Shown: positions 45,143 through 55,377 of the stretch, piece after piece
Position numbering within the stretch: position 1 is the stretch's first letter
Layout of the letters: every line of letters begins with the position of its first letter
DNA from: Castor canadensis
Taxonomy: Eukaryota > Chordata > Mammalia > Rodentia > Castoridae
DNA length: 64,000 bases
Direction: 5' to 3'
Assembly: GCF_047511655.1 (NCBI RefSeq)
Contig: NC_133400.1
Span: 1,307,001-1,371,000 of the forward strand
The notes under the pieces: model-generated
Database searches by the model: none
What the model was told of the DNA's origin: nothing
The model's input: the letters and a program-made list of their open reading frames with translations, nothing else
Program-made: the position numbers and the translations under genes

Positions 45143-45462
45143 CCTGTGCAGAAACAGGGTCTTTGTAGATGTGCTGAGCCAAAGTCATATTGAATTAACC
45201 CAACAACTGGATGAGCAGAGAGAAATTTGCACAGGAGAGACAAGGGATCAGCCATGTGAAGTCAGAGGCCTAGATGGAGTGATGTGGGCACAAGCCAAGG
45301 ATACCACAGCCACCAGAAAATGGAGGAGAACTCAGATGGAGCCAGCACTGCACAGGCATGAACCCAGGGTCTTGGTCTCCAGGCTGAGCAAGGACACATT
45401 TCTATCATTGCCATTCTCCCAGTGTGTGGGCATTTGTCACAGCAGCTGAGGAAACTCACACA
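45046..45462 (+). mobile_element. MLT1-type MaLR solo LTR with internal GT repeat
   Basis: It begins TG at 45,046 ('tgtgctggcttgaagagtgt') in the MLT1 5' pattern. It carries 'gggtctttgtagatgtgctg', 'gatcagccatgtgaagtcag', 'gatggagtgatgtgggcaca', 'agccaaggataccacagcca' and ends '...gctgaggaaactcacaca'. A 38-base GT run (45,104-45,141) has replaced or grown in the 'taaccctc...' part. It is an ancient non-autonomous retroviral-like LTR with no internal region. Confidence 0.9.
45104..45141. repeat. GT dinucleotide microsatellite
   Basis: A perfect GT run of 19 units inside the MLT1 LTR, likely length-variable. Confidence 0.97.
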
Positions 45463-46117
45463 CTCCAGAACTGGGAAATGGGCAGCTGGCACCAACAGGC
45501 AACAGGATCAAGAAATGTCAGTGGCGATGGCATGTTAAGAGTCTGCCCCCTTCAGGAACCAAGACAGGAAGTGACACCATATTTCCCTTAGCAAACGGTT
45601 GAAGGTTTCAGGCATGTTGATCATGAGGCTGGCCAGGTAGGGACAGCGAGAAGTCACACATGTATATTCTGGGACTCTCTGAGCCATCTCTGCAGTGTCC
45701 GTGACTCTGGGCCAAAGCTGGAGATGGGGAACATATACTGCCTGCAGTACGAGGTGTTTTGGCTAGGAGGAAGACGTATGCTAACATGTACGGGTTTTAT
45801 TTGCTTTTGGACCTGGGAATGGAACTCAGACTCAAGGAAGTGTGGGAAGACAGCAGCCAGATCAGTCATGGTCATAAAATCAAGAGTGATTTTGACACCT
45901 ATGGTCTCTGAGGGCATGGTAGAGGCAGGTTGCTGATTGCACCCTGATCCCCCAAAGCTGTGGCTGAACCCCTGTCTCCTTTGGCTCACTTCCATTCAGT
46001 GCAGTGCCGGGGGGACCCTTCTCTGTCACCTGAAAAGCAGGTAGGGGCAGTGCCACCCCTGGGAACTGCTCTGAGAATGTCCACAGACTCAGGGATTGCT
46101 ATATGAACTTGGCTTGT

Positions 46118-46210
46118 GACTTTACATTAACATTGTCCCAAGAAGCGGTGCCAGGCTCAGAGAAACAGAGACTTGCCCAAGGTCACACACCCATGACCAC
46201 GGGATGGCAC
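46118..46210 (-). mobile_element. MIR SINE fragment
   Basis: 'gccaggctcagagaaacaga' followed by 'gacttgcccaaggtcacaca' is a reverse MIR core. Confidence 0.8.
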
Positions 46211-46679
46211 TAAACCTTGCTGTGTGTGACTTTAATTTCATGTTCTCCTACATGGCTTGGCTGCTCTCTACTGAGGAGGAGTAGGCAACCACTCCTGTCC
46301 TGTTTGTCCTCATCCTATAAGCCCAGGAGCCCCAGGAAGAAACAAGATGACTTTAGCTACAAGGAGGGTTTGCTGTCATTTGCACCAGGCTGAGACGCTA
46401 TGATGTGGTTAGGGTGGGGAGGAGGCCTGTGCTGTACATCCTACCTACCTGGAAGCAGGGCTTTATTCACAGGTGAGGCCAGGGTAATCCTTGGTCTTAA
46501 CCTCCCTGGACCTTTTCCCTAAACCAGACCACTCCCTCCCTATCCTCTCCGGATATGGTGGCCAGCTGAGTAGACCTGCTGCTCAGATTCCTTTGAGGAG
46601 AGCAAGGAGCACTGGAGCCAAGGCCACTGCCCTCCATGCCCTTCAGGCTGCAGCCCCTTGGCGAAGACCTTGGGCACAC

Positions 46680-46775
46680 CTTCCACGGCAATGCCTTCTT
46701 AGACCACGCCCCAGACCACACCCATGGCCTCGCCCCATACCATTCCCTCCACAGGCCACACCCATAACCACAGCT
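46680..46775. promoter_or_regulatory. Cluster of CACC/GT boxes
   Basis: 'accacgccccagaccacacc', 'cctcgccccataccattccc' and 'ccacacccataaccacagct' give at least four CACGCCC/CACACCC-type KLF or SP sites in about 80 bases of non-repeat DNA. It may instead be a degenerate simple repeat. Confidence 0.2.
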
Positions 46776-47039
46776 CCCACCCGGTGCCTGAGCACTGACT
46801 CCAGGGAAGGAGGCCTGGGTCATCAGGAAGCCTGCAGAGAGGGGCTCTGCCTTCCCCAGGAGTCCTCTCCTCTGGATCAGGGGTGTGTCCAGACCCAGAA
46901 GAAGCCTGGTCACTTTCCCACAAGTGCAGGCAGGGCTCTCTGCCCCCTTCCCATGATTGCATGAGGCTGCAACGGGTTCCCATCTATCTGGCAGCAGCTC
47001 CATACCCAGTGCCCTTCCTGGGCAGAGGCTAGGCCCAGT

Positions 47040-47400
47040 TGAATGGGGACAGCTTGTTTGTATTTGATATAAGCACTGGATTGTTCTCTACCCTTGCTGG
47101 CTATTATGCAGAGGCCAGTCCTAAAATAATATTGAATTTCCTCTCTTATAATTTGGAGGGAGGGTGCTCATCCGGAATTAAGCTGGATGGGGACGCTTTC
47201 ATCTGTGAGCACTGGGGACTTCTGCACCGACTCCTGGCGTGGGGATAAGAATGTGGGTCTGTTTGCTGAGGAGCTGGAGCCACGCCGTGGCTCCAAGTTC
47301 ACCGCGTGGAGGCTGCTTGGGAGAGCTCTGTTTTTGTTTTTTAATAAAGTTAGTCTCTTCGTTGCATTGTGCAGAATTCCAGATGAGGCAGTGAACCCTG
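47040..47400. promoter_or_regulatory. Candidate conserved block with a 19-base perfect palindrome
   Basis: A non-repeat block of AT-rich text ('aaaataatattgaatttcct', 'ttgtatttgatataagcact') with a GATAAG (47,244-47,249) in GC-rich surroundings. At 47,276-47,294 there is GGAGCCACG-C-CGTGGCTCC, a perfect inverted repeat with a single central base. An AATAAA lies near 47,342. No exon structure is evident. It could be an enhancer or the 3' end of an unknown transcript. Confidence 0.3.
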
Positions 47401-47729
47401 GATCCCAGAAATGGGAGCCAGTGACTGATTGGTGGCCAGCTGTGTCAGGCCTAGGAAGGCGCCCCAGGACATGCAGTGCCTGGCGTGTAGTGGGTGGTCA
47501 CTGTGACTCTAGCACAAAGAGCTCACATGGTCTTCCTTGTGCGGCTGGACTGCTTGCTCCAATTTCAAAATACTTGCTTTAGTTTTCTGCACATGCTTCC
47601 TGCTGAGGTTCTCATGGCCTCCTTGTATTCCTCGTGGCACAAGTGTTAGGGGCCCTGGGCATCAGAGGAAGGGTGAAGGTCATTCTTTCTGGGGCTTTCT
47701 GCTGGAGAGACAGCCAGGCTTTGTAGCCC

Positions 47730-47915
47730 CTCAGTCCATGCTCAAGTCCCAGACACTGCTGACTAGTTCTGGGACCTTGGACTAAACTTTTCTGGGCCTG
47801 GATTTACTCACGTTTAACGTGAACTCAGAGCATGCACCTTGAGGATTGCTAAGAAGATAGAGACGAGATGGCATGGAACCCAGTGTCAAACTCAATACGT
47901 GATACCACTGTTACT
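47730..47915 (+). mobile_element. MIR SINE, long copy
   Basis: 'catgctcaagtcccagacac', 'gttctgggaccttggactaa', 'acttttctgggcctggattt', 'acgtttaacgtgaactcaga' and 'gatggcatggaacccagtgt' follow the forward MIR from its A-box side to its 3' part. Confidence 0.75.
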
Positions 47916-48074
47916 AAAATGAAGAACATTGTGCATAGCTGGGGTTTAATAGGCTAATTTATGTTATTTACTCAGCAAATATTTGCTAAGCACCCACAAA
48001 AATCAGGATCCACAACAGACACTAAGGGGACACAAAGAGCAAGAAGACCTGGATGATCCAGTCCTCCAAGCAAA

Positions 48075-48440
48075 ACAAGATGATGACGGTGATGGTAGTA
48101 GAGGTGATGGTGGCAATGGTGCTGATGACAATGACAGTAGTGGTAATGACTGTTGTGATGATAATGGTGCTGTTGGATGATGGCGGTGAGGGCGATGATG
48201 AAGCTGGTATGGTGATGATGGTGGTGATGATGATAGTGATGGTGATTTAGATGGTGGTGGTGGTGGTGATGACGGTGGTGGTCACGATTGTGGTGATGAT
48301 GGTGATAGTGACAATGATGGTGGTGGTGGTGATTATAGTGATGATAGTGATGGTGATTTAGATGGTGGTGGTGGTGATGATGGTGGTGGTCGTGATGGTG
48401 GTAGCAGTGATGGCAGTGGTGATTGTGGTGATAGTGACAT
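48075..48440. repeat. GATGGT/GTGATG minisatellite-like array
   Basis: Same motif family as the array at 42 kb: 'gatgatggtggtgatgatga', 'gatttagatggtggtggtgg'. A unit of about 108 bases ('gatagtgatggtgatttaga...') is repeated nearly intact at about 48,230 and 48,346, showing recent tandem duplication. Confidence 0.92.
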
Positions 48441-48454
48441 GCACAATTACAATG

Positions 48455-48625
48455 ATAGGCTACAGAATTTATTTTGTAGAAATGAACAAAGGAATTCTAA
48501 AATTAATAGGGGAATATAATGGACCAAGAAAACCCAAATAGCATTGTAAAATGAGAACAAAATTGTGGGATTTATACCAGTTGAATTCAAGGCTCAATCG
48601 AAAGCCACTGCCTCCAGACAGTAGG
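48455..48625 (+). mobile_element. Old L1, ORF2 fragment 1
   Basis: 'tgtagaaatgaacaaaggaa', 'ttctaaaattaataggggaa', 'gaccaagaaaacccaaatag' and 'gagaacaaaattgtgggatt' follow the L1 ORF2 3' third. The fragment is broken by the MaLR LTR at 48,626. No intact frame. Confidence 0.88.
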
Positions 48626-48962
48626 TGTGCTAGCCAGCCTTCCAGCACTGTAACAAATACCTAAATTAATCATTCAGAAAGAAATGTTTATTTTGGCTCA
48701 CAGTTTTGGAGCCATTGCTTTTAGGCCTCTGGTGGTGTTGTTGAGGTAAGTAGAGTGCAGTGGAGCAAAACTGTTCATCTCATGGCCAAGAGGCAAAAGA
48801 GAGCAAGGACGGAGCTGGGTCCCACTGTCCCCTTCAAGGGTGCACCCTAGTGACCTGAAGGCCTCTCATCAGGCCCCATATCCCTCCACCTCCCAATAGT
48901 GCCAAACTGGGGACCAAGTCACTAACACCTGGGCTAGAGAACACTCCAGATCCAGTGTAGCA
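48626..48962 (-). mobile_element. MaLR-type solo LTR inserted in L1
   Basis: It runs from TG ('tgtgctagccagccttccag') to CA ('ctccagatccagtgtagca') and includes 'tgtttattttggctcacagt', 'ccattgcttttaggcctctg' and 'gggtcccactgtccccttca'. Flanks GTAGG (48,621-48,625) and GGAGG (48,963-48,967) agree at four of five bases, as expected of a decayed 5-bp target duplication. L1 text resumes directly after it. Confidence 0.85.
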
Positions 48963-48963
48963 G

Positions 48964-49088
48964 GAGGTACTGACAAAGGAGTCAGCAAACAGATCAGAGA
49001 GCCAGCTGGCAGCTAGAAACGGATGCCTGCTTATATGGTTACAGTAAGCCTGCCCTATTCACAAATTTGGACCAAGAACAGCCGAAAA
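48964..49088 (+). mobile_element. Old L1, ORF2 fragment 2
   Basis: 'ggtactgacaaaggagtcag', 'caaacagatcagagagccag' and 'gcctgcttatatggttacag' continue the L1 text after fragment 1. The match fades into A-rich DNA near 49,090. Confidence 0.7.
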
Positions 49089-49089
49089 T

Positions 49090-49655
49090 AAATTAAAAAA
49101 TCAAAAGAAATTTCAAAAACGAAAGTGTTAAATTTCCACACGTGCATTTCTGTAGCTCAGTGGATGGGGGAAGCTCTCGCTCAGTCCCATGCGATCCTCG
49201 GTTGTGTTTAAATAGTTTGTGTGATCTGCTGAGTGGCCCTTAATTTTGTGAAAATCTGTCCCCCTCAGAAAGCAATGATACCCTATAAACAAGGTAAAAG
49301 TTGTGGTAATCATCCCAAGCCCAAAGGGCACATCACAGGCTTAATTATGTGATAAAGTGAAAACTTTGGTTTGTTGAACGGTGGCATGTCGTTAGTGAAG
49401 TTGGGCGGCGTAATGGAAACTGAGCCAAGCACCCACAGTTCCTGATACGTGTACTTTTCCTCATTGGTGGTGTCCTTGGAACCGCATGCCCACGGACACC
49501 AAGCCCACTACATTTGCCTTTCTACAAAAGTGCAAAGCAACCCATGCCAACGGACGACTTGTCAACCAATGGCTCCCACACCACAGTGTGCCTGCCCTAC
49601 AGCATTAGCTCGGGACATCCCACAGACCCTAGGGTGAAATGCTGAGGCTTTGAAA
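49090..49655. other. Unidentified insert between L1 fragments
   Basis: About 565 bases that do not follow L1, although L1 text resumes at about 49,657. The insert is AT-balanced with retained CpGs. On the minus strand a frame is open from 49,507 to 49,313 (65 codons). An overlapping shifted frame continues with an ATG at 49,331 and a stop at 49,128. I recognise no protein. It might be a decayed retrocopy of a cellular gene or an unknown repeat. Confidence 0.35.
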
Positions 49656-49656
49656 A

Positions 49657-49838
49657 GAAATCTAGGTGAACATCTTCCTGACTTGGGAATTGGGAAGTTT
49701 CTCAGGACCTACAAAAGCAGTAACATACAAGAAAACATGTGTGAACTAGGGTTTAGTAAGATACAAAATTGTGCTCACGAGAAGTCATCATGAAGAAAAC
49801 GGACAGACAAGCCACAGTGGAATCCTGTGGTGTGCGCC
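49657..49838 (+). mobile_element. Old L1, ORF2 fragment 3
   Basis: 'atctaggtgaacatcttcct', 'gggaagtttctcaggaccta', 'caaaagcagtaacatacaag' and 'aacggacagacaagccacag' follow the next part of L1 ORF2 in the same orientation. Confidence 0.75.
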
Positions 49839-50240
49839 TCCTGGGGAGCGGGATTGCCTGGGAAGGGGTGAAAGGACAGGAGGGTCTGTGGGGATGGTGA
49901 TGGTCTGTACCTTGGCAGATTTGGGGTAATATTCGTCAAAACTCATTGGTAGCTTCCACCTGTACACTTAAGACCAGTGTAGTGTATTACATGTAAAGCT
50001 CATCTGAAAAGCAAATCAAGAAGCAATATCCAAGTATTGACCTCTCAGGGAACAATAAGCAATGCCTCTTATTTTAAAATGCATCAGAAATGGATGATGG
50101 ATGGATAGGAAGGTAGCCAAGTTATAGACAAGTAGATTCAACGTCAGTTGCAGGATCCAGGAGTCAGGCACAGGGCAGGGTGATCGGTGTAGGATTCTTT
50201 CAAGCTTTTTCATGTTTGAGCATTTTTAAACACATTAATC
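49839..50240 (+). mobile_element. L1M 3' end nested in the older L1
   Basis: L1 3' UTR words appear out of order for the surrounding L1: 'ggattgcctgggaaggggtg', 'atggtgatggtctgtacctt', 'gtcaaaactcattggtagct', 'tgtacacttaagaccagtgt', 'aaatgcatcagaaatggatg', 'aggattctttcaagcttttt'. Upstream L1 text picks up again after it, so this is a separate insertion. Confidence 0.75.
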
Positions 50241-50294
50241 AGATGTTGGCCTGAGCTGCAGGTTGAAAGTGTATTTACAATGCTTTTTTCAAAC

Positions 50295-50945
50295 AAACCA
50301 CTGGTATCCAGGAAGTGTTTTAAAAGACTTCAAAAATCAGTAAGAAAAAGACGACGTTTTAGATAAGGGAGCAAAAACTTGAGCAGAAACTTCCCAAAGA
50401 GAACTCCCCAAAGACTAACAACCTTGAAAAAGTTTGCAGCGTCAGTAGGCAACATTTCAATATAAATCAAACCCAGTGCGGCGCCTCCCACGCAAACCGG
50501 AATGACTAACCATGAAAAAATAGCAAAATGGGACAAAACCAGACAATACCAAATATTGGTCCTGAGCCAGCAGCACACTTAGGCACCACTGCGGGAGTGC
50601 GACCTGCCCCAGGTAGCGTCCGCCAGGCTCAGCATCGGTGTAGCCTGTGCCTTGGCCATCCCACTGCCAGGGGAGCCCCAACAGGAGTGGCGGATGGTCA
50701 TGCACAAGAGAGCCCCTCAAGGACACAGACCAACTGCAAGCAGGACAACCCGAAGCTTGGGATGGCCCAGGTGTCCAGCAATGCAGAATGGATCAGAAAA
50801 TACAGCCCATTGACTGGAGGGAACTCTACACACTTCAAGGCTGGGGGATCTTAGAGGCACAATCTTGCTTAAAAAGAAGCCAAACGCAAAGAGTATTACT
50901 TCATGAATATAAAATTTGAAATTATGAGCCTGATTCCTAGTGAGT
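50295..50945 (+). mobile_element. Old L1, fragment 4 (ORF2 end)
   Basis: 'atccaggaagtgttttaaaa', 'gtaagaaaaagacgacgttt', 'gagcagaaacttcccaaaga', 'agacaataccaaatattggt', 'gcagaatggatcagaaaata' and 'gaagccaaacgcaaagagta' continue the interrupted L1. It is heavily mutated and non-coding. Confidence 0.8.
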
Positions 50946-51344
50946 GGGCAGCCTAGGGTCCTCAGGGTCTTGGAGGAGGAGCTGGACACTGCAACGTCTG
51001 GCCTTCATGGCCCTACATGGGTGGTGCCTTGCAGAAATTTGAGTTAAGGAGCATCCTGACACGAAGGATTCTGCAGTACAGGAAACAATTCTTGGTCTAC
51101 AGGGATCTCACTCATGACCCCACCCTAGAAGGCCCCCTAGAAGGCCAGCCCCGCCCAGTGTGGATCTTCCAGCTGCGGGGTCCTGGGCGTGGGGCAGTCC
51201 AAGCCTCCAGGCCATGTTTGCTTAGCTGGCCTCACAATGCCGCCCCTGTCTTTTCTGGGGGTGAGTCATGCACTGTGCATGGAGTGCTATGGGCACCGAG
51301 GGGCCCTTGGGCAGCCCAGGGGGATGAAGCCCACCCTGCAAGGG

Positions 51345-51465
51345 CCCTGGATTGGGAGTCAGGGGACCTTGGCCTGCCCCAACTCCTTGTGTGCACAGGT
51401 GACCTTGGCCACCTTTCTTGTCCTTGTGCCTCAGTTTCCTCCCGGGCCAAGTGGAAGTTTTAGGC
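51345..51465 (+). mobile_element. MIR SINE fragment
   Basis: 'gattgggagtcaggggacct', then 'caggtgaccttggccacctt' and 'ttgtgcctcagtttcctccc' is a forward MIR. Confidence 0.8.
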
Positions 51466-52094
51466 AAAGTGCAGCCCTCTGTAGCCCCAAGGGGGTGATG
51501 AAGGAGACTTGGAGAGGAAAACACTTTGCTTCTACCCCAGTGGCTCCAGCAGACTCTGGGATCTCACCGCCTGTTCCCTCTGCTTCCTTGTCTACACCTC
51601 CTGCCTGAGTCACTCGCTTAATAACTAACACAGGTTGGGAAATATTTTAAGCACACTGCACATTTTTCTCATTGCATGGACAACAAAAGGACTAATTGAA
51701 TCATGATCTCCCATGGTGATGGCAGACCTGGCGTGCTTGCATGCTGAATGCCGTTAACTTGAACCAAAGCCGCCCACATCTTCACACTGTCCGTGTTCCT
51801 TCACCACAGATGCTGGGCAGGAAAGGGCCCTAGGGTTGTCCTCCTCCCCAGCTGAGCCCTCCAGGCCAGAGGCAGGGGGCTCCCTGGGAGCAGGGCCCAG
51901 TTGAGACTTGTACCTAAACTTCCTGTCGCCATTGGGAGGCCTCTTCCAGCACTTGGGAGTCAAGGCTAAATGTCCACCTGCAGGTGAGGGACATGTTGAG
52001 TCTGGACCTTTGGGAGGGTGGCATTCTTGTTGATGACAGCTGGACCTGCCTCTGGTGGCTTCGGAAGCTCAATATGACATCTGGGCCTTGCACG
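51466..52094. other. Unique DNA without recognised genes
   Basis: No exon, RNA gene or clear repeat is supported here. Confidence 0.4.
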
Positions 52095-52205
52095 CTGCAC
52101 CGGATCATCGTTCCTCTCTCACAGGCGAGAGAACTGAAGCCCAGAGAGGCTGCCAGTGGGACAAAGCATGGGGCAGGAATCAAATCTGGTTCCTGGGGCC
52201 TGAAG
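52095..52205 (-). mobile_element. MIR SINE fragment
   Basis: 'cacaggcgagagaactgaag', then 'cccagagaggctgccagtgg' and 'gcaggaatcaaatctggttc' is a reverse MIR. Confidence 0.8.
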
Positions 52206-53850
52206 AACCAGGGGAGCACAAGCCTGCTCCTGATGCATCTCACACTGCTTCAAGGGAATCTTTAGCTTCTGCTCCAGGCCTCAGCATCACCCCCTGACCC
52301 TGGCCTGTGCCCCCTCCCGGCCCCATCTCCCAAAGCTCCATGTGGCTCCTGCCCTGGGGACTTCAGCCTGGCAGCAGGATCAGGGAGCCCACTGGCTACA
52401 TCAGAACCACCGCAGGCATGATGCATGATGGGATGTTTTCTGCAAGGACCTTGTTCATTTATTGCCCCTCCTCCACGTGGAGGAAATTCTGACCCTGATA
52501 TCCCTTGGGAGCCAGTGACAATGGTGATGATGGTGATAGTGACCGGCACAGTCACAGCCATGTGTCAGTCAATGCTGTGTGGCACAGACAGATGTCCCAT
52601 GGGGTGATGTCACCGAGTGACCCTGTAGCCATCTGCCTGTGGGTGCACAGTCATTACCTACATGATATTATTTACTGCACCCTAAGGACACATTTCCCAA
52701 ACATCCTGTCATTCAGTGACACAGGACGATACCCGGGCACACACACGGCTGCTCGCTCCCACACCGACACAGGTGCCCGCTTCCCACGGACACGCACTTT
52801 CACTTGTAAGGAGGCACAGCTCTGCCCAGCCCAGAGGCTCAGCTATGATCCCCGTGCCATGCTGTACAGCAGGCATGGAGGCCCTGCTCCCTGAGGAGGC
52901 ACGGACGCTCTGAGAGCTGAAACCTTGGCCATATGGCTCAGGGTGGCAGGGGTGGGATTTGACCCCAAAGCTTTGTACCCAACTCTTCCATCTTTGACTT
53001 CTGACCTTCAACTACCAACTCTCATCTCCATGTCCCTGTGACCAGTGGGGACAGGGTGGAGGTCTTCAGAGCTTAGGGCCCAGACCCGGGCAGAAGTGCC
53101 TGCCGGGGAAATCCCAGTGGTTATGGAGCCTGTGACAAGCCAGGCGTAGGGGTCCTATTTTCATGGACACACATAGGGAACGCAGTGGGTGACAAGGACT
53201 GGGCAGCCGGTTTTGCTGATGTTTGAAGAGTGTAAGGACCAGTGGTCCAGCTTAAAGGCCTCTCTCCTCTGGGGCTCAGGTGACACTGCCCCTCTTGGCA
53301 GACCCTCAAGCCAAAGGCTCTTGTTCAGCCCCTGCCTGCGTGTGGGACTCAAGGTTGGGTGATGGTGCCTGGCCTGGAGAACAGCCACCAAGAAGCAGCT
53401 GTGGAGGGTGTGTACTACACTCGCTGGGGTTGTCCTGTGCCCTCAGGTCCAGATCACTGTGCCCTCCTATGTGTCCCCATGGTACCTGCAAGCCCTGTGA
53501 ACCACTGGCACTGACTGGCCTGTCGGGTCCCCCAGCTTCCCATGGGCTCTGGACACCATCCAGGATAGGCTCCTGCTGGTGGGCTCCAGCCAGCCTGGGA
53601 TCTGGGGACTCCACCTCCAGTCCCAAGAAGCCAGAGGGTTGTGGCAGACCTAGCTCCAGGTTGGCCCAGGCTGGGCAGCAGGTATGTACAGTGTTGGGCA
53701 GTTCACAGCTGGGCACAGGAGCCAGAGGCACCAGTGTTCTCATCTCAGCCTCTCCAGCCAGGTAAGAATCAAAGGCTGCTTCGTCCCCAGATCAGCTGGA
53801 CACAGGAAGGGGCAGAGCTGGGGCAGCGAAGGCCTCATCTGCTTTCCTTG
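52206..53850. other. Unique DNA; short GATGGT-like run at 52,517-52,545
   Basis: A brief 'gtgacaatggtgatgatggt' run is the third occurrence of the motif forming the 42 and 48 kb arrays. A CAG|GTAAGA donor-like word is at 53,760-53,765 just downstream. No gene is supported. Confidence 0.4.
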
Positions 53851-53854
53851 TTCT

Positions 53855-53925
53855 GTAGCAGAGGACTCTGACCCCTCAAAGGTCAGGGGCTTGCCCAAGG
53901 TCACCACGCTGCTTATCTTTGGGCT
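53855..53925 (-). mobile_element. MIR SINE fragment
   Basis: 'caaaggtcaggggcttgccc' followed by 'aaggtcaccacgctgcttat' is the reverse MIR core. Confidence 0.65.
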
Positions 53926-54515
53926 TTACGTCTTCAGGTTTTTGGGGGGAGTGAGGGAGACCCCATGGGCTTACTGCAGACTGCAGAGGGCTGGCTGGCA
54001 AGTGGTCACAGGCTTAGCAGGTGACAGTCCTCTAGTTCTGCCTGTGTGCTGTGCCCCATTGCTCTCCGCTTGCCTGAGAGCTGCATCCCCATTTCCTGTG
54101 AATCAGTCGGGAGAGCACTGTGCGCTGCACCCGGTGGGCACAGTGACCCGGCGGAGACCAGCCAGGCAGGAGCTGGAAGAGCCTCTCTGGTGTGCTCCAC
54201 ATAAAGACCCCTGGACTCAGCCACCCCAGGGCTCCCTGAGCTTTGATCTCAGCTGTCCCCTGAATGCTGGAGCCTCCGAACTATGTGGGCCCTTCGAAGC
54301 CGATCGGTGCTCTAGGGGGAATAAACGGTGAGGACGCGACAGGAATGCGGCTCCTCCAGAGACTGGGCTGAAGTGGAAGTTGAATTCAAGAAGAGCTTGG
54401 GCAGATGTGGGAGCAGTAACAGCCGCTCCTCATCTGTGCCGAGGAGCCAGGCCTGGGGAAAGTCGCGTTCGCACGCACCTCTGGATCCTTCATGCTTGGG
54501 TGTCGCTTTCTCTCT
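53926..54515. other. Unique DNA with some retained CpGs
   Basis: 'ttcgaagccgatcggtgctc' and 'aataaacggtgaggacgcga' at 54,293-54,342 keep CpGs in a non-island context. No exon was recognised. Confidence 0.3.
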
Positions 54516-54519
54516 CCCC

Positions 54520-54612
54520 GCTGAGCAGGTGGGGAAACAGGTTGGCCGGCTTATGTGGCTTGCCCGAGGTCGCGCAGCTGGCCAGGGTGGTTCTGAAGCT
54601 CAGGCCCGTCTC
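54520..54612 (-). mobile_element. MIR SINE fragment
   Basis: 'gagcaggtggggaaacaggt', then 'ggcttgcccgaggtcgcgca' and 'ggttctgaagctcaggcccg' is a reverse MIR. Confidence 0.75.
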
Positions 54613-55064
54613 CGCTGTGCAGCCTGCAGCAGCCCCTGTGCTGTGACCTGTCCACGCCAGACTCCCACACCCCACATTCCAGAGCATATCCAGGAAGTTG
54701 AGAACCTGGCTGCCAGGAAGTCTGGGTGTCAGAGTCCCATAAACAGCCCAGTCTGCATAGGTGGGGGGCAGTCCAACCAGGACTGTCCCCGGGAGCCGTG
54801 ATGAGGGTTTGAGTGCCACAGCTCAGGTACTGACTTTTTCCCGCCAAGGAGAACTCCTGGGGTTGACATGGTGGGCACCATCTCGAGGCACCTTGGTTTG
54901 GGGTTCTTCACCAAGTCCATTCATTCAGTACCACAGGCGATTCTCTAAATGCTGAGGTTGTACCCACAACCTGCTGACCAGTCCCTGACCTTGTGTCCTC
55001 ATAGTCTAGGTGGGGGGAGGTGGATCGTGAGCAAGAAGATGAAATCGATGTTGGGGTCCCTTAG

Positions 55065-55377
55065 TGTCCCAAGGTTGCTGGGACAAAGTGTCACACACTG
55101 GGGGTTTAAGACAGCAGGGGTTTAGTCTCCTACAGCCTGGAGGCCAGGAGTCCAGAGGCCCCAGGGGAGGTTCCAGGTGTCCCTTGACTTGTGGCCACAA
55201 CACTCCAGTCTCCGCCTCTATCTGCATGTGTTCACCCTTCCTGCATCCTTCTGTTTTTCCCTTTTCTTATAAAGATACCACCAGTCATTGGATTTGGGAC
55301 CTGCCCTAACCCCATAGGGTCACTTTTTGAGTTTTGGGTGGACATGAAATTTTGGAGGACACTGTTTGCCTATTATA
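55065..55377 (-). mobile_element. MLT1-type MaLR LTR
   Basis: 'tgtcccaaggttgctgggac', 'cttgtggccacaacactcca', 'ttataaagataccaccagtc', 'attggatttgggacctgccc' and 'gaaattttggaggacactgt' is the reverse MLT1 order. The 'atttccaaataaggtcac' part is deleted. Confidence 0.88.

Noticed and set aside
49149-49215. tRNA-like 'tgtagctcagtgga' followed by 'gatcctcgg'
   Set aside because: The A-box-like word has no proper B box, and no cloverleaf stems pair. It is neither a tRNA gene nor a clear ID element.
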